Below, in pieces: positions 1 through 6,522 of a DNA stretch of 11,653 nt. Origin of the DNA: Candidatus Pelagibacter sp. GTDB taxonomy: Bacteria; Pseudomonadota; Alphaproteobacteria; Pelagibacterales; Pelagibacteraceae. Location of the stretch: contig JAOIYV010000017.1 in the NCBI GenBank assembly GCA_028226735.1, positions 1 through 11,653 of the forward strand, read 5' to 3'. The notes under the pieces were generated by a model. The model saw only the letters and a list, made by a program, of their open reading frames with translations. It was not told where the DNA came from and ran no database searches. Position 1 is the first letter of the stretch; every line of letters starts with the position of its first letter. Both the position numbers and the translations under genes were made by a program.

Positions 1-27
1 AATGGAATGTGGTACATTTATTTATAA
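1..27 (+). other. possible 3' end of an upstream gene
   Basis: Only 27 bases precede the first complete gene. One frame ends with TAA at 25-27, directly before the ATG at 28. A second frame ends with TGA at 29-31, overlapping that ATG in the ATGA arrangement seen elsewhere in this window. Either could be the tail of a co-transcribed upstream gene, but too few residues are visible to recognise a family. No Shine-Dalgarno or convincing promoter is seen here. Confidence 0.3.
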
Positions 28-987
28 ATGAAAAAAGATAAAAATAAAGATCCAATCCAACCTGTAAGCGGCACTAAAGTGCCAAGGTTTGCAGGACCAT
101 CTACATTTGCAAGATTACCAGAATTAAGAGATGTCAAAAGCTGCGATGTTGCTATAGTTGGAATTCCATTTGATGCTGGCACTAGTTATAGACCTGGAGC
201 TAGATTTGGTCCAATGAGCATTAGACAAGCATCTAGACATTTAAGAACCAACTATCATCCAAGCTATGATGTTGAGCCCTTTAAAGTACAACAAGTTGCT
301 GATGCTGGTGATATCACCTGTAATCCATTCAGTATTGATGAATCGATTAAACAAATAGAAGCTGGAGCAACAAATTTATTGAATAAAGTTGGTGGTATAA
401 TTAGTCTAGGTGGAGACCATACAATTGCAGTACCTTTATTAAGAGCAATTAATAAAAAATGTAATGGGCCAGTCGCTCTAGTACATTTTGATGCACATTT
501 AGATACTTGGGATACTTATTTTGGTGCCCCATATACACACGGCACTCCCTTTAGAAGAGCAAGAGAAGAGGGATTATTTTTAGATGATGCTTCAATGCAT
601 GTTGGTATTAGAGGTCCACTCTATAGTAGAGATGATATTAAAAATGATGAAAGTTTTGGATTTAAGATAATTCATTGTGATGAATTTCAAACTGAAGGAA
701 CCGATAAAATAGCAGAAAGAATTAAAAAAAGAGTAGGTAACAATCCTCTATATCTATCGATAGATATTGATGTGTTAGACCCAGCCTTTGCTCCAGGAAC
801 AGGTACACCAGAAATTGCTGGCATGACCACAAGAGAGATGGTTAATGTTTTAAGAGGACTATCAGGTTTAAATCTTGTTTCTGCTGATGTAGTTGAAGTT
901 TCACCTGCCTATGATCATGCTGAAGTTACTTCATTAGCTGCAGCAACAATTGTTTATGAATTAACAAATTTATTTGCAAAATCATAA
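28..987 (+). CDS. ureohydrolase, agmatinase/guanidinobutyrase type (SpeB-like)
   Basis: This 319-residue protein belongs to the arginase/agmatinase superfamily, cytoplasmic enzymes that hydrolyse a guanidino group to an amine plus urea with a two-metal (usually Mn) centre. All metal-binding motifs are present: GGDHT at 128-132 (H131), DAHLD at 155-159 (D155, H157, D159) and the SIDIDVLDP motif at 244-252 (D246, D248). E290 and the THGTPF segment at 170-175 also match the family. Length is normal. The start is supported because family-like sequence begins by about residue 12 (the PVSGTKVPRFAGPSTFARL segment). From memory it resembles proteins annotated as agmatinase in actinobacteria and GbuA-type guanidinobutyrases more than E. 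coli SpeB. The substrate could be agmatine, 4-guanidinobutyrate or another guanidino acid; sequence alone does not decide. An aldehyde dehydrogenase follows after 20 bases, probably in the same transcript. Confidence 0.9.
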   Translation: MKKDKNKDPIQPVSGTKVPRFAGPSTFARLPELRDVKSCDVAIVGIPFDAGTSYRPGARFGPMSIRQASRHLRTNYHPSYDVEPFKVQQVADAGDITCNPFSIDESIKQIEAGATNLLNKVGGIISLGGDHTIAVPLLRAINKKCNGPVALVHFDAHLDTWDTYFGAPYTHGTPFRRAREEGLFLDDASMHVGIRGPLYSRDDIKNDESFGFKIIHCDEFQTEGTDKIAERIKKRVGNNPLYLSIDIDVLDPAFAPGTGTPEIAGMTTREMVNVLRGLSGLNLVSADVVEVSPAYDHAEVTSLAAATIVYELTNLFAKS

Positions 988-1004
988 AGAAAGGATAGTT
1001 TCTT
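987..1004 (+). promoter_or_regulatory. hairpin presenting a weak Shine-Dalgarno before the aldehyde dehydrogenase gene
   Basis: AAGAAA (987-992) pairs perfectly with TTTCTT (999-1004), leaving GGATAG as a 6-base loop. The only Shine-Dalgarno-like bases before the ATG at 1008, AAGGA at 991-995, straddle stem and loop and lie 12 bases from the start, which is rather far. Folding of the stem would shorten the effective spacing. The stem is all A/T except one pair, so it is weak and may be chance. Confidence 0.3.
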
Positions 1005-1007
1005 ATA

Positions 1008-2444
1008 ATGTTAGATAAGAAAAAATTTTATATCAATGGTAAGTGGGTTTCACCAAAAAAATCTAATGACTTAAAAGTAATAGATCCTTCAACAGAAGAG
1101 GAATGTGCTGTTATATCTTTAGGTGGAGTAGAAGATGTAAATGATGCAGTGAGTGCAGCATTAAAAGCTTTTGAAACTTGGGCGTTCTCATCAAAAGAAG
1201 AAAGATTGAAATATTTAGAAGCTTTGTATGTTGTTTATAAAAAGAGATGGTCTGATATGGCTAAAGCTATAACTCTTGAAATGGGAGCACCAATTGACTT
1301 TTCAACACAATTACAAGCAGGAACTGGAGCTAGTCATATAAAATCTTATATAAAAGTTTTAAAAGAATATACATTTGAAGCAAAGTTAGGAGAACATGCT
1401 CTTAATAATAATATTTTACATGAACCAAAAGGAGTTTGTGCGTTAATTACTCCATGGAACTGGCCAATGAACCAAACTTGTTTAAAGGTTATTCCAGCTA
1501 TCGCTGCAGGGTGCACAATGGTTCTTAAGCCATCTGAAATAGCCCCATTATCTTCGATGATTTTAGCAGAGATGATAGATGAAATTAAATTACCAAAAGG
1601 TGTATTCAATTTAGTGAATGGAGATGGCGCAGTTACTGGAAATGCACTTACTAGTCATCCTGATGTAAATATGGTTTCATTTACAGGCTCAACTAGAGCA
1701 GGTGCTTTGATTTCTCAAAATGCAGCAAATGATTTTAAGAGAGTTAGTCTCGAACTTGGTGGAAAAGGAGCAAACATCATATTCAAAGATGCTGATACTG
1801 AAGCTGTTGAAAGAGGCGCTCTAAGATGTTTTAGAAATTCAGGGCAATCTTGTAATGCACCAACAAGAATGTTAGTTGAAAAATCTATTTATGATGAAAC
1901 TGTTGAAAGAGTAAAAAATTTTGCTAACTCGATGAAAGTTGATATTGCAACAAAAGAAGGTGATCATATTGGTCCAGTAGTTTCAAAAGCTCAATTTGAT
2001 AAAATTCAAGCTTTAATTCAAGTTGGTATTGATGAAGGTGCTAAATTAGTTGCTGGTGGAACGGGTAAACCCGATGGACTTGATAAAGGATATTTTGTTA
2101 AACCTACTGCTTTTGCAGATGTTAGTAATCAAATGCAAATTGCAAGAACAGAAATATTTGGACCTGTATTATCAATTATACCTTTTGAAACAGAGGAAGA
2201 AGCAATTGAAATTGCAAATGATACTCCTTATGGATTGTTAAATTTTATTCAAACTCAAGATCAAGAAAAAGCTAATAGAGTTGCTAGAAAACTGAGATCA
2301 GGAATGGTTGATATTAATGGTGCTGGTTTAGCGCCAGATGCTCCATTTGGTGGATACAAGCATTCAGGCATTGGTCGTGAAGCTGGTAAATTAGGCTTAG
2401 AAGAATATTTAGAAGTTAAAGTAGTAAGCGGCTGGAACGACTAA
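1008..2444 (+). CDS. NAD(P)-dependent aldehyde dehydrogenase family protein
   Basis: This 478-residue, full-length ALDH-superfamily enzyme oxidises an aldehyde to the carboxylate with NAD(P)+ in the cytoplasm. The catalytic set is intact: TPWNWP at 148-153 (N151 stabilises the oxyanion), KPSE at 174-177 (cofactor binding), FTGST at 225-229, ELGGK at 249-253 (general base E249), GQSC at 279-282 (nucleophile C282) and EIFGP at 382-386. The substrate is not evident. It lies 20 bases after the ureohydrolase gene, so one reading is a 4-guanidinobutyraldehyde or 4-aminobutyraldehyde dehydrogenase working with it, as in arginine/agmatine breakdown to GABA in pseudomonads. The order of action is unknown and other aldehydes are possible. 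A 190-base gap separates it from the permease gene, and no classic terminator is seen after it. Confidence 0.92.
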   Translation: MLDKKKFYINGKWVSPKKSNDLKVIDPSTEEECAVISLGGVEDVNDAVSAALKAFETWAFSSKEERLKYLEALYVVYKKRWSDMAKAITLEMGAPIDFSTQLQAGTGASHIKSYIKVLKEYTFEAKLGEHALNNNILHEPKGVCALITPWNWPMNQTCLKVIPAIAAGCTMVLKPSEIAPLSSMILAEMIDEIKLPKGVFNLVNGDGAVTGNALTSHPDVNMVSFTGSTRAGALISQNAANDFKRVSLELGGKGANIIFKDADTEAVERGALRCFRNSGQSCNAPTRMLVEKSIYDETVERVKNFANSMKVDIATKEGDHIGPVVSKAQFDKIQALIQVGIDEGAKLVAGGTGKPDGLDKGYFVKPTAFADVSNQMQIARTEIFGPVLSIIPFETEEEAIEIANDTPYGLLNFIQTQDQEKANRVARKLRSGMVDINGAGLAPDAPFGGYKHSGIGREAGKLGLEEYLEVKVVSGWND

Positions 2445-2488
2445 CTTAATTAACTAGTGTTCATAATAGGTTTTTGCTAATTAAATAA

Positions 2489-2519
2489 GGCTTAGTTTAA
2501 TTGATAAATTTCCTAAACC
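2489..2519 (+). promoter_or_regulatory. weak hairpin in the permease leader
   Basis: GGCTTAG (2489-2495) pairs with CTAAACC (2513-2519) except for one C/A mismatch, and inside it TTTA (2496-2499) can pair with TAAA (2505-2508). No T-run follows, so it is not a convincing terminator for the aldehyde dehydrogenase gene. GGTTT at 2469-2473 could compete for AAACC at 2515-2519. It could be part of a structured leader or chance in AT-rich DNA. Confidence 0.25.
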
Positions 2520-2554
2520 CATAGTTGTGTCACTTTATCCTTTACATCAAAATC

Positions 2555-2613
2555 TTAATCCATAATGTCGCAGTTAGTGTTGCTGTAACTATTTATGGTT
2601 AATAAAAGCAACA
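2555..2613 (+). promoter_or_regulatory. candidate cis-regulatory RNA with H-type pseudoknot before the NCS1 permease gene
   Basis: Stem 1 is AGTTA (2572-2576) with TAACT (2586-2590), enclosing a 9-base loop. Seven of the loop bases, TGTTGCT (2578-2584), are perfectly complementary to AGCAACA (2607-2613). This gives a canonical H-type geometry: stems of 5 and 7 bp, connecting loops of 1 and 1 base, and a 16-base A/T-rich third loop. It ends 8 bases before the Shine-Dalgarno at 2622. CCATAA (2560-2565) can also pair with TTATGG (2593-2598), extended by TTAA/TTAA with a one-base bulge, giving an outer or alternative stem. ATAGTT (2521-2526) can pair with AACTAT (2587-2592), competing with stem 1. 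The layout resembles small translation-controlling riboswitches, but I recognise no known class and the ligand is unknown. All pairings were found by hand. Confidence 0.4.
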
Positions 2614-2621
2614 AAACAAAT

Positions 2622-2627
2622 AAGGAG
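2622..2627 (+). promoter_or_regulatory. strong Shine-Dalgarno of the NCS1 permease gene
   Basis: AAGGAG lies 7 bases before the ATG at 2635. It is the only canonical ribosome-binding site in the window and confirms this start. It sits just downstream of the candidate pseudoknot, where structure could control ribosome access. Confidence 0.85.
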
Positions 2628-2634
2628 AAATAAT

Positions 2635-4083
2635 ATGGGTAGATCGTCAAAACTCTACAACTCAGATTTAGCTCCAACTCCAAGCAATAAAAAAAATTGG
2701 GGATGGTTCGAAATCTTTAACGTGTGGGCTAATGATGTTCAAAGTTTGTTTGGTTATACTTTGGCAGCATCTTTATTTTTAGCCTCAGGACTAAATGGTT
2801 GGGCTGTATTTGCTGCATTAATTCTTGCAGGATTTTTTATAATGTGGCTCGTAAACTTATCAGGTAAACCAAGTGTAAAACATGGAATCCCGTATCCAGT
2901 ATTTGCCCGTGTTAGTATGGGTGTATTTGGAGCAAACTTTCCAGCAATGGCAAGAGGCCTTGTTGCAATGTTTTGGTATGGAGCGCAAACTTATGCTGCT
3001 TCAACAGCGGTAGCACTTTTAATTACTGGAATTACAGGAATGGAAGGTGAAGTTATGCTTCTTGGTATGACAGGTGTAATGTGGGTTTCATTTATATTTG
3101 TTTCGGCATTTCAAGTTTATTTATTTTGGCAAGGTGTAGACCTTATTAAAAAATTCTTAAACTTTGCTGGACCAGCAGTTTATGTAGTGATGATTGTTCT
3201 AATGATAGTGATATGGGCTAAAGCTGGTGGAGGACTTTTTTCAGAAGTAGGAACTATATTTTCTGGAGGAGAACGAACTGGTGGTTTTGAAGGTCTAGGA
3301 TCATTTGGAGCTTTCATAGCTGTATTTTCAATCATGGTTGGGTATTTCGCTGCAGTAGTTATTAACTTTGGTGACTTTGCTAGATTTGTTAAAAATGAAA
3401 ATGAAATGAGAAAAGGTAACCTATGGGGATTAGTAGGAAACGTAATCTTATTTTCTTTTATTACTTTAATGATTACTGGTGGAACAATCGCAATTTTTGG
3501 TGAATATGTTGCAAGTCCAACAGATATGGTAGCTAAAGTAGACAACTTAGGATTAACAATTATTGCTGCATTTGCATTTTTTGCAGCGACTGTTGGTATT
3601 AATATGGTTGCAAACTTTATACCACCTGCATATGACTTAGCTAACTTGATGCCAAGTAAAATCAATTTTAAAACTGGTGGATTAATAACTGCTGGTTTTG
3701 GTTTTGTAATTGGTGGTATGTGGGTTGCTGTTATTACTCAAATGGGACTATTTCCATTTGTTAATACACTTGGAGCAATTCTTGCACCAGTATTTGGTAT
3801 AATGATTGTGGATTACTACATTATCAAAAAAGAAAAACTAGATGTTGATGCATTATTTGATGCTAGTCCAAATGCGAAGTACCATTACAATGGTGGTTTT
3901 AATCAGAAAGCAATCATTGCTTGGGTTCTTTCAGGTTATATTGCCGTAGGTACTGTATGGCCAAATATCTTAATTTTAGGTTTAGATGATTTCTTTGCTA
4001 ACTTAGGTGGTGGTGGAGGATATGCCTGGATAATTGGAGCATCTCTTGGTGCTGTAGTTCATTTAGCAATATCTAAAAGATAA
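2635..4083 (+). CDS. NCS1-family permease (nucleobase/hydantoin/allantoin-type)
   Basis: This 482-residue inner-membrane protein has about 12 hydrophobic segments, the size and pattern of NCS1 (nucleobase:cation symporter-1) carriers such as PucI and Mhp1. The first helix carries a NVWANDVQSLFGYT segment at 29-42, and HGIPYPVFARVSMGVFGAN at 83-101 is the NCS1 signature. FWYGAQTY at 113-120 includes W114 and Q118, which appear to match substrate-stacking Trp117 and Gln121 of Mhp1. GINMVANFIPPAYDLANL at 321-338 carries asparagines in the region of the Mhp1 substrate and sodium sites. It converges with an allantoin-degradation cluster across a shared terminator, so allantoin is the most attractive substrate. 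Uracil, cytosine, hydantoins or other purine-derived compounds cannot be excluded. It probably has its own regulation, given the 190-base structured leader and strong Shine-Dalgarno. Confidence 0.92.
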   Translation: MGRSSKLYNSDLAPTPSNKKNWGWFEIFNVWANDVQSLFGYTLAASLFLASGLNGWAVFAALILAGFFIMWLVNLSGKPSVKHGIPYPVFARVSMGVFGANFPAMARGLVAMFWYGAQTYAASTAVALLITGITGMEGEVMLLGMTGVMWVSFIFVSAFQVYLFWQGVDLIKKFLNFAGPAVYVVMIVLMIVIWAKAGGGLFSEVGTIFSGGERTGGFEGLGSFGAFIAVFSIMVGYFAAVVINFGDFARFVKNENEMRKGNLWGLVGNVILFSFITLMITGGTIAIFGEYVASPTDMVAKVDNLGLTIIAAFAFFAATVGINMVANFIPPAYDLANLMPSKINFKTGGLITAGFGFVIGGMWVAVITQMGLFPFVNTLGAILAPVFGIMIVDYYIIKKEKLDVDALFDASPNAKYHYNGGFNQKAIIAWVLSGYIAVGTVWPNILILGLDDFFANLGGGGGYAWIIGASLGAVVHLAISKR

Positions 4084-4105
4084 GAAAGAAACTCTATAGT
4101 TAAAA

Positions 4106-4135
4106 AAAACTCGCCGCATTAGTGCGGCGGGTTTT
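4106..4135. terminator. bidirectional intrinsic terminator between the permease gene and allA
   Basis: A 13-bp stem pairs 4106-4118 with 4123-4135 around a TTAG loop. Its core CGCCGCA/TGCGGCG is by far the most GC-rich feature here, and the only non-Watson-Crick pair is T4111/G4130. For minus-strand transcripts it is followed by a run of eight T (complement of the A run 4102-4109), the better tract. For the permease transcript only TTTTAATATT follows. The stop codon of allA (complement of 4134-4136) overlaps the end of the stem. Confidence 0.93.
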
Positions 4136-4631
4136 AATATTTAAGGATTACCTCTTCTTCGGCTAAATTCTCAATAACAAGATTATCTCCAGAGCCCTTT
4201 CTATCTACTACTAAAAAGTTCATATCCTCCGTAGCTATAAGAGGAAAATGCCAAATTCCAGCTTTATAATTAACACCAATTCCTTTCGGAATAATAAAAG
4301 CTTCTACTTTATCTAAATCAGGCTTTGCACCCTTAGGAGCAACAAAAGCTAAAAACGTAGTTTCTTTCATTGGGATAAAAGCTTGGCTTCCGAGCGGATG
4401 TTTTTCCATCATATCGATCTTCATTGGAAAAGATCTTTTTAAAGCTGAGAAAATACTAATTATAGATTCTCCATTATCTTTCTTTGCATCTAGATTAGCT
4501 ACCCCATCATATCGTTTTGCATAACCATCATTTATTTCTAAAGGTTTGATATCATCAGTTGTGATCATATCACCAAACTTTTTAAAATTTTTTTTATTAA
4601 TAGCCTTAGGTTTAATTACTAAGCCTCTCAT
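4134..4631 (-). CDS. allA: ureidoglycolate lyase (AllA)
   Basis: This 165-residue cytoplasmic enzyme splits (S)-ureidoglycolate into glyoxylate and urea (EC 4.3.2.3), the last step of the allantoicase route. The AllA signatures are clear: HPLGSQAFIPM at 78-88, GVNYKAGIWHFPL at 119-131 and VDRKGSGDN at 142-150. They line up from memory with the E. coli segments around HPLGTQAFIPM, GVNYHRNVWHHPL and DRGGSDN. Length is typical. Its ATG (4631-4629) overlaps the allantoicase TGA in an ATGA junction, so translation is probably coupled. It is the last gene of the minus-strand cluster, and its TAA falls within the base of the shared terminator hairpin. Confidence 0.95.
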   Translation of the reverse strand: MRGLVIKPKAINKKNFKKFGDMITTDDIKPLEINDGYAKRYDGVANLDAKKDNGESIISIFSALKRSFPMKIDMMEKHPLGSQAFIPMKETTFLAFVAPKGAKPDLDKVEAFIIPKGIGVNYKAGIWHFPLIATEDMNFLVVDRKGSGDNLVIENLAEEEVILKY

Positions 4632-5614
4632 ATATTTTTTCCATAAATTCTAAATCGAGATATTCCACCATCTGGAAAAATATTGATTTTTATAAAATTA
4701 ATTTTATCTTTTTTCATTAAATTATTTTTAAAAAAATGTATTTTATTGGATGATAATTTCGCATTTTTTAATAAATATTTCCATTTGACTGAAGAACTTA
4801 CAATTATCTTAGAGTTTTTTGACGTTGGTATGTATGCAGCCTGTAATGAACAATAGCTTGGAAAATTACCTTTAAAGTGATGAGTTGATATTTCGATTTT
4901 ATCAATTTCTTTTCCATCTAAAGAATTTAATATTAACCAGTCAAATCCTACACCACGTCTTCTTCTTGTTTCCCACCCATCACCCATATTTTTAGCCTTA
5001 CCAGGTGCCAAAACATTTTCAGCCCTACCAAAGTGTTCATTATTACAAGCAATCACAGATGCTCCATCTAGTAGCGCTGCAAGATTTATTTTTTTATTTT
5101 TTAACTTTTTAGATTTGGCTATCGAACCAAATAATCTTAATCGAGCGACCCCACCATCAGGAAAAATGTTAAATTTAATATGCGTAAAAATATTTTTATT
5201 ATTTATGACAAAAAAGTGATGGCTATTTGCTTTTGTTTTTTTTTTAGAAAGTAGTGGTTTCCAATTTAATTGATTTATCTTATTTGAACTAGAGTTCGTT
5301 CCTTCAATAGAAATCATTGCCGGCTGGTTTCCGTTAAAGTGTGATGTATCAATGTCAACTTTTTTAATAGAACCAGGTTTTCCTAATTTTAAAATTATGT
5401 AGTCATGCCCTTTAGTTCTTTTTCTTCTAGACTCCCACCCATCCATCCATTTGCCATTTTTATCAAATAGCCCCTCTTTAAAAACTGCTGGTAAGGGTTC
5501 AATAATTCTATTAGCTGAAGCAAAAAAGTCATCAGTTTTAAATATAATCTTGGTGCCCAGTCTAGGTTGAGCTAAATCGATAAGACCATTTGTAAAAATA
5601 ATTTTTTTTGACAT
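4628..5614 (-). CDS. alc: allantoicase (allantoate amidinohydrolase)
   Basis: This 328-residue enzyme hydrolyses allantoate to (S)-ureidoglycolate and urea (EC 3.5.3.4). It has the two-fold duplicated allantoicase architecture. In the first half DGWESRRKR (58-66), SHFNGNQP (91-98) and FNIFPDGGVARLRLFG (148-163) mirror DGWETRRRR (212-220), HHFKGNFP (245-252) and INIFPDGGISRFRIYG (310-325) in the second. Each repeat is about 155 residues, and both keep the HF-GN and FPDGG motifs. The 3' end overlaps allA by 4 bases. The start lies 2 bases after the puuE stop, so the three ureide genes form a tight translational unit. A run of ten A in the coding strand (complement of 5236-5245), within SKKKTK at 123-128, is a possible slippage site, but the frame is intact. 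Confidence 0.95.
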   Translation of the reverse strand: MSKKIIFTNGLIDLAQPRLGTKIIFKTDDFFASANRIIEPLPAVFKEGLFDKNGKWMDGWESRRKRTKGHDYIILKLGKPGSIKKVDIDTSHFNGNQPAMISIEGTNSSSNKINQLNWKPLLSKKKTKANSHHFFVINNKNIFTHIKFNIFPDGGVARLRLFGSIAKSKKLKNKKINLAALLDGASVIACNNEHFGRAENVLAPGKAKNMGDGWETRRRRGVGFDWLILNSLDGKEIDKIEISTHHFKGNFPSYCSLQAAYIPTSKNSKIIVSSSVKWKYLLKNAKLSSNKIHFFKNNLMKKDKINFIKINIFPDGGISRFRIYGKNI

Positions 5615-5616
5615 TA

Positions 5617-6516
5617 TTAAGAATAGTTTTTAATCCAATGATTGGCTATATCAATTCTTTTACATATCCACACACCTTCATGCTTAAGAATATAATCTAG
5701 GAATTTCTTTAAAGATTGAATTCTACCAGGTTTTCCAATCAATCTACAGTGTAATCCAACCGACATCATCTTGGGGTTTGTTTTTCCTTCCTCGTATAAA
5801 GCATCAAAGCTATCTTTTAAATAAGAAAAAAAATGATCACCTGTGTTAAACCCTTGATTAGTTGCAAATCGCATATCATTGTTATCTAGCGTATACGGAA
5901 TAATTAATTGTTTTTTTTTATTTCTAGTTTCCCAATATGGCAAATCATCACTATATGAGTCACTATCATATAAAAAACCACCATCTTCCATAATTAAGTC
6001 TCTTGTGTTGGGGCTACATCTTCCTATATACCAACCGGTAGGTCTTTTTCCAAAAATTTTTGTATGAGATTTAATAGCAAGATCCATATGCTTTTTTTCT
6101 TCAGATTTTTTAATATTTTGGTAATCAATCCATCTCCATCCATGAGATGCAACCTCATAACCAGCTTCTATTATAGCTTTACAAACTTCAGGGTTTTTCT
6201 CTAAAGCCATACCAACTCCAAAAACTGTTATAGGAATTTTTTTTTCTTGAAATAGTTTGTGTAATCTCCAAAATCCTGCTCTGGAACCATATTCATAAAG
6301 AGACTCCATATTTATATGTCTACCTTTTACAGGCTGAGCACCAATGATCTCTGATAAAAAAATTTCTGAGTTATTATCACCATTTAGAACACAGTTTTCA
6401 GCTCCTTCCTCATAATTTAGAACTATTTGAACAGCGATATGTGCATTACCAGGCCATTTAATCTTTTTACCTTTTGAGCCATACCCGATCATATCTCTTG
6501 GATCTTTTTTAGACAT
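5617..6516 (-). CDS. puuE: allantoinase, PuuE type (polysaccharide-deacetylase fold)
   Basis: This 299-residue protein matches PuuE, the allantoinase of the polysaccharide deacetylase/chitin deacetylase superfamily, which opens allantoin to allantoate (EC 3.5.2.5). It is unrelated to the amidohydrolase-type AllB. Diagnostic segments recalled from the Pseudomonas fluorescens enzyme are present: PRDMIGYG at 6-13, VLNYEEGAE at 32-40, MESLYEYGSRAG at 70-81, EVASHGWRWIDYQ at 121-133, FLYDSDSYSDDLPYWE at 181-196, IPYTLDNNDMRF at 206-217 and SVGLHCRLIGKPGR at 252-265. Unlike metal-dependent deacetylases, PuuE is reported to be cofactor-independent. No signal peptide is seen, fitting a cytoplasmic enzyme. 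The start has no Shine-Dalgarno, but a good promoter-like element ends 6 bases upstream. Allantoicase follows after 2 bases. Confidence 0.95.
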   Translation of the reverse strand: MSKKDPRDMIGYGSKGKKIKWPGNAHIAVQIVLNYEEGAENCVLNGDNNSEIFLSEIIGAQPVKGRHINMESLYEYGSRAGFWRLHKLFQEKKIPITVFGVGMALEKNPEVCKAIIEAGYEVASHGWRWIDYQNIKKSEEKKHMDLAIKSHTKIFGKRPTGWYIGRCSPNTRDLIMEDGGFLYDSDSYSDDLPYWETRNKKKQLIIPYTLDNNDMRFATNQGFNTGDHFFSYLKDSFDALYEEGKTNPKMMSVGLHCRLIGKPGRIQSLKKFLDYILKHEGVWICKRIDIANHWIKNYS

Positions 6517-6522
6517 AAGAAA

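Noticed and set aside
1346..1609. Antisense open frame inside the aldehyde dehydrogenase gene
   Set aside because: It covers the highly conserved TPWNWP and KPSE region on the other strand and has no start context or family resemblance.
2050..2241. Short same-strand open frame inside the aldehyde dehydrogenase gene
   Set aside because: Its product is Leu-rich low-complexity sequence in another frame of an intact gene.
1008..2444. Betaine aldehyde dehydrogenase (BetB)
   Set aside because: The ALDH motifs are general. There is no choline dehydrogenase or betaine transporter nearby, and the ureohydrolase partner suggests other substrates.
2541..2568. Promoter for the permease gene, TTTACA with TAATGT or CATAAT
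   Set aside because: The -35-like hexamer is good, but the -10 choices either match poorly or sit at 14-base spacing. I see no convincing promoter in the gap, so it is not listed as a feature.
2445..2634. Known purine, preQ1, SAM or guanidine riboswitch in the permease leader
   Set aside because: I could not find the conserved cores I recall for these classes. The structure seen is listed as an unknown candidate instead; an Rfam search would settle it.
3180..3665. 161-codon open frame antisense to the permease gene
   Set aside because: It lies wholly inside a clear NCS1 coding sequence, has biased low-complexity composition (many Pro, Ile, Lys) and matches no family I know. It is a shadow of the real gene.
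5879..6067. Plus-strand open frame opposite puuE
   Set aside because: It is antisense to strongly conserved PuuE motifs, and nothing supports independent coding.
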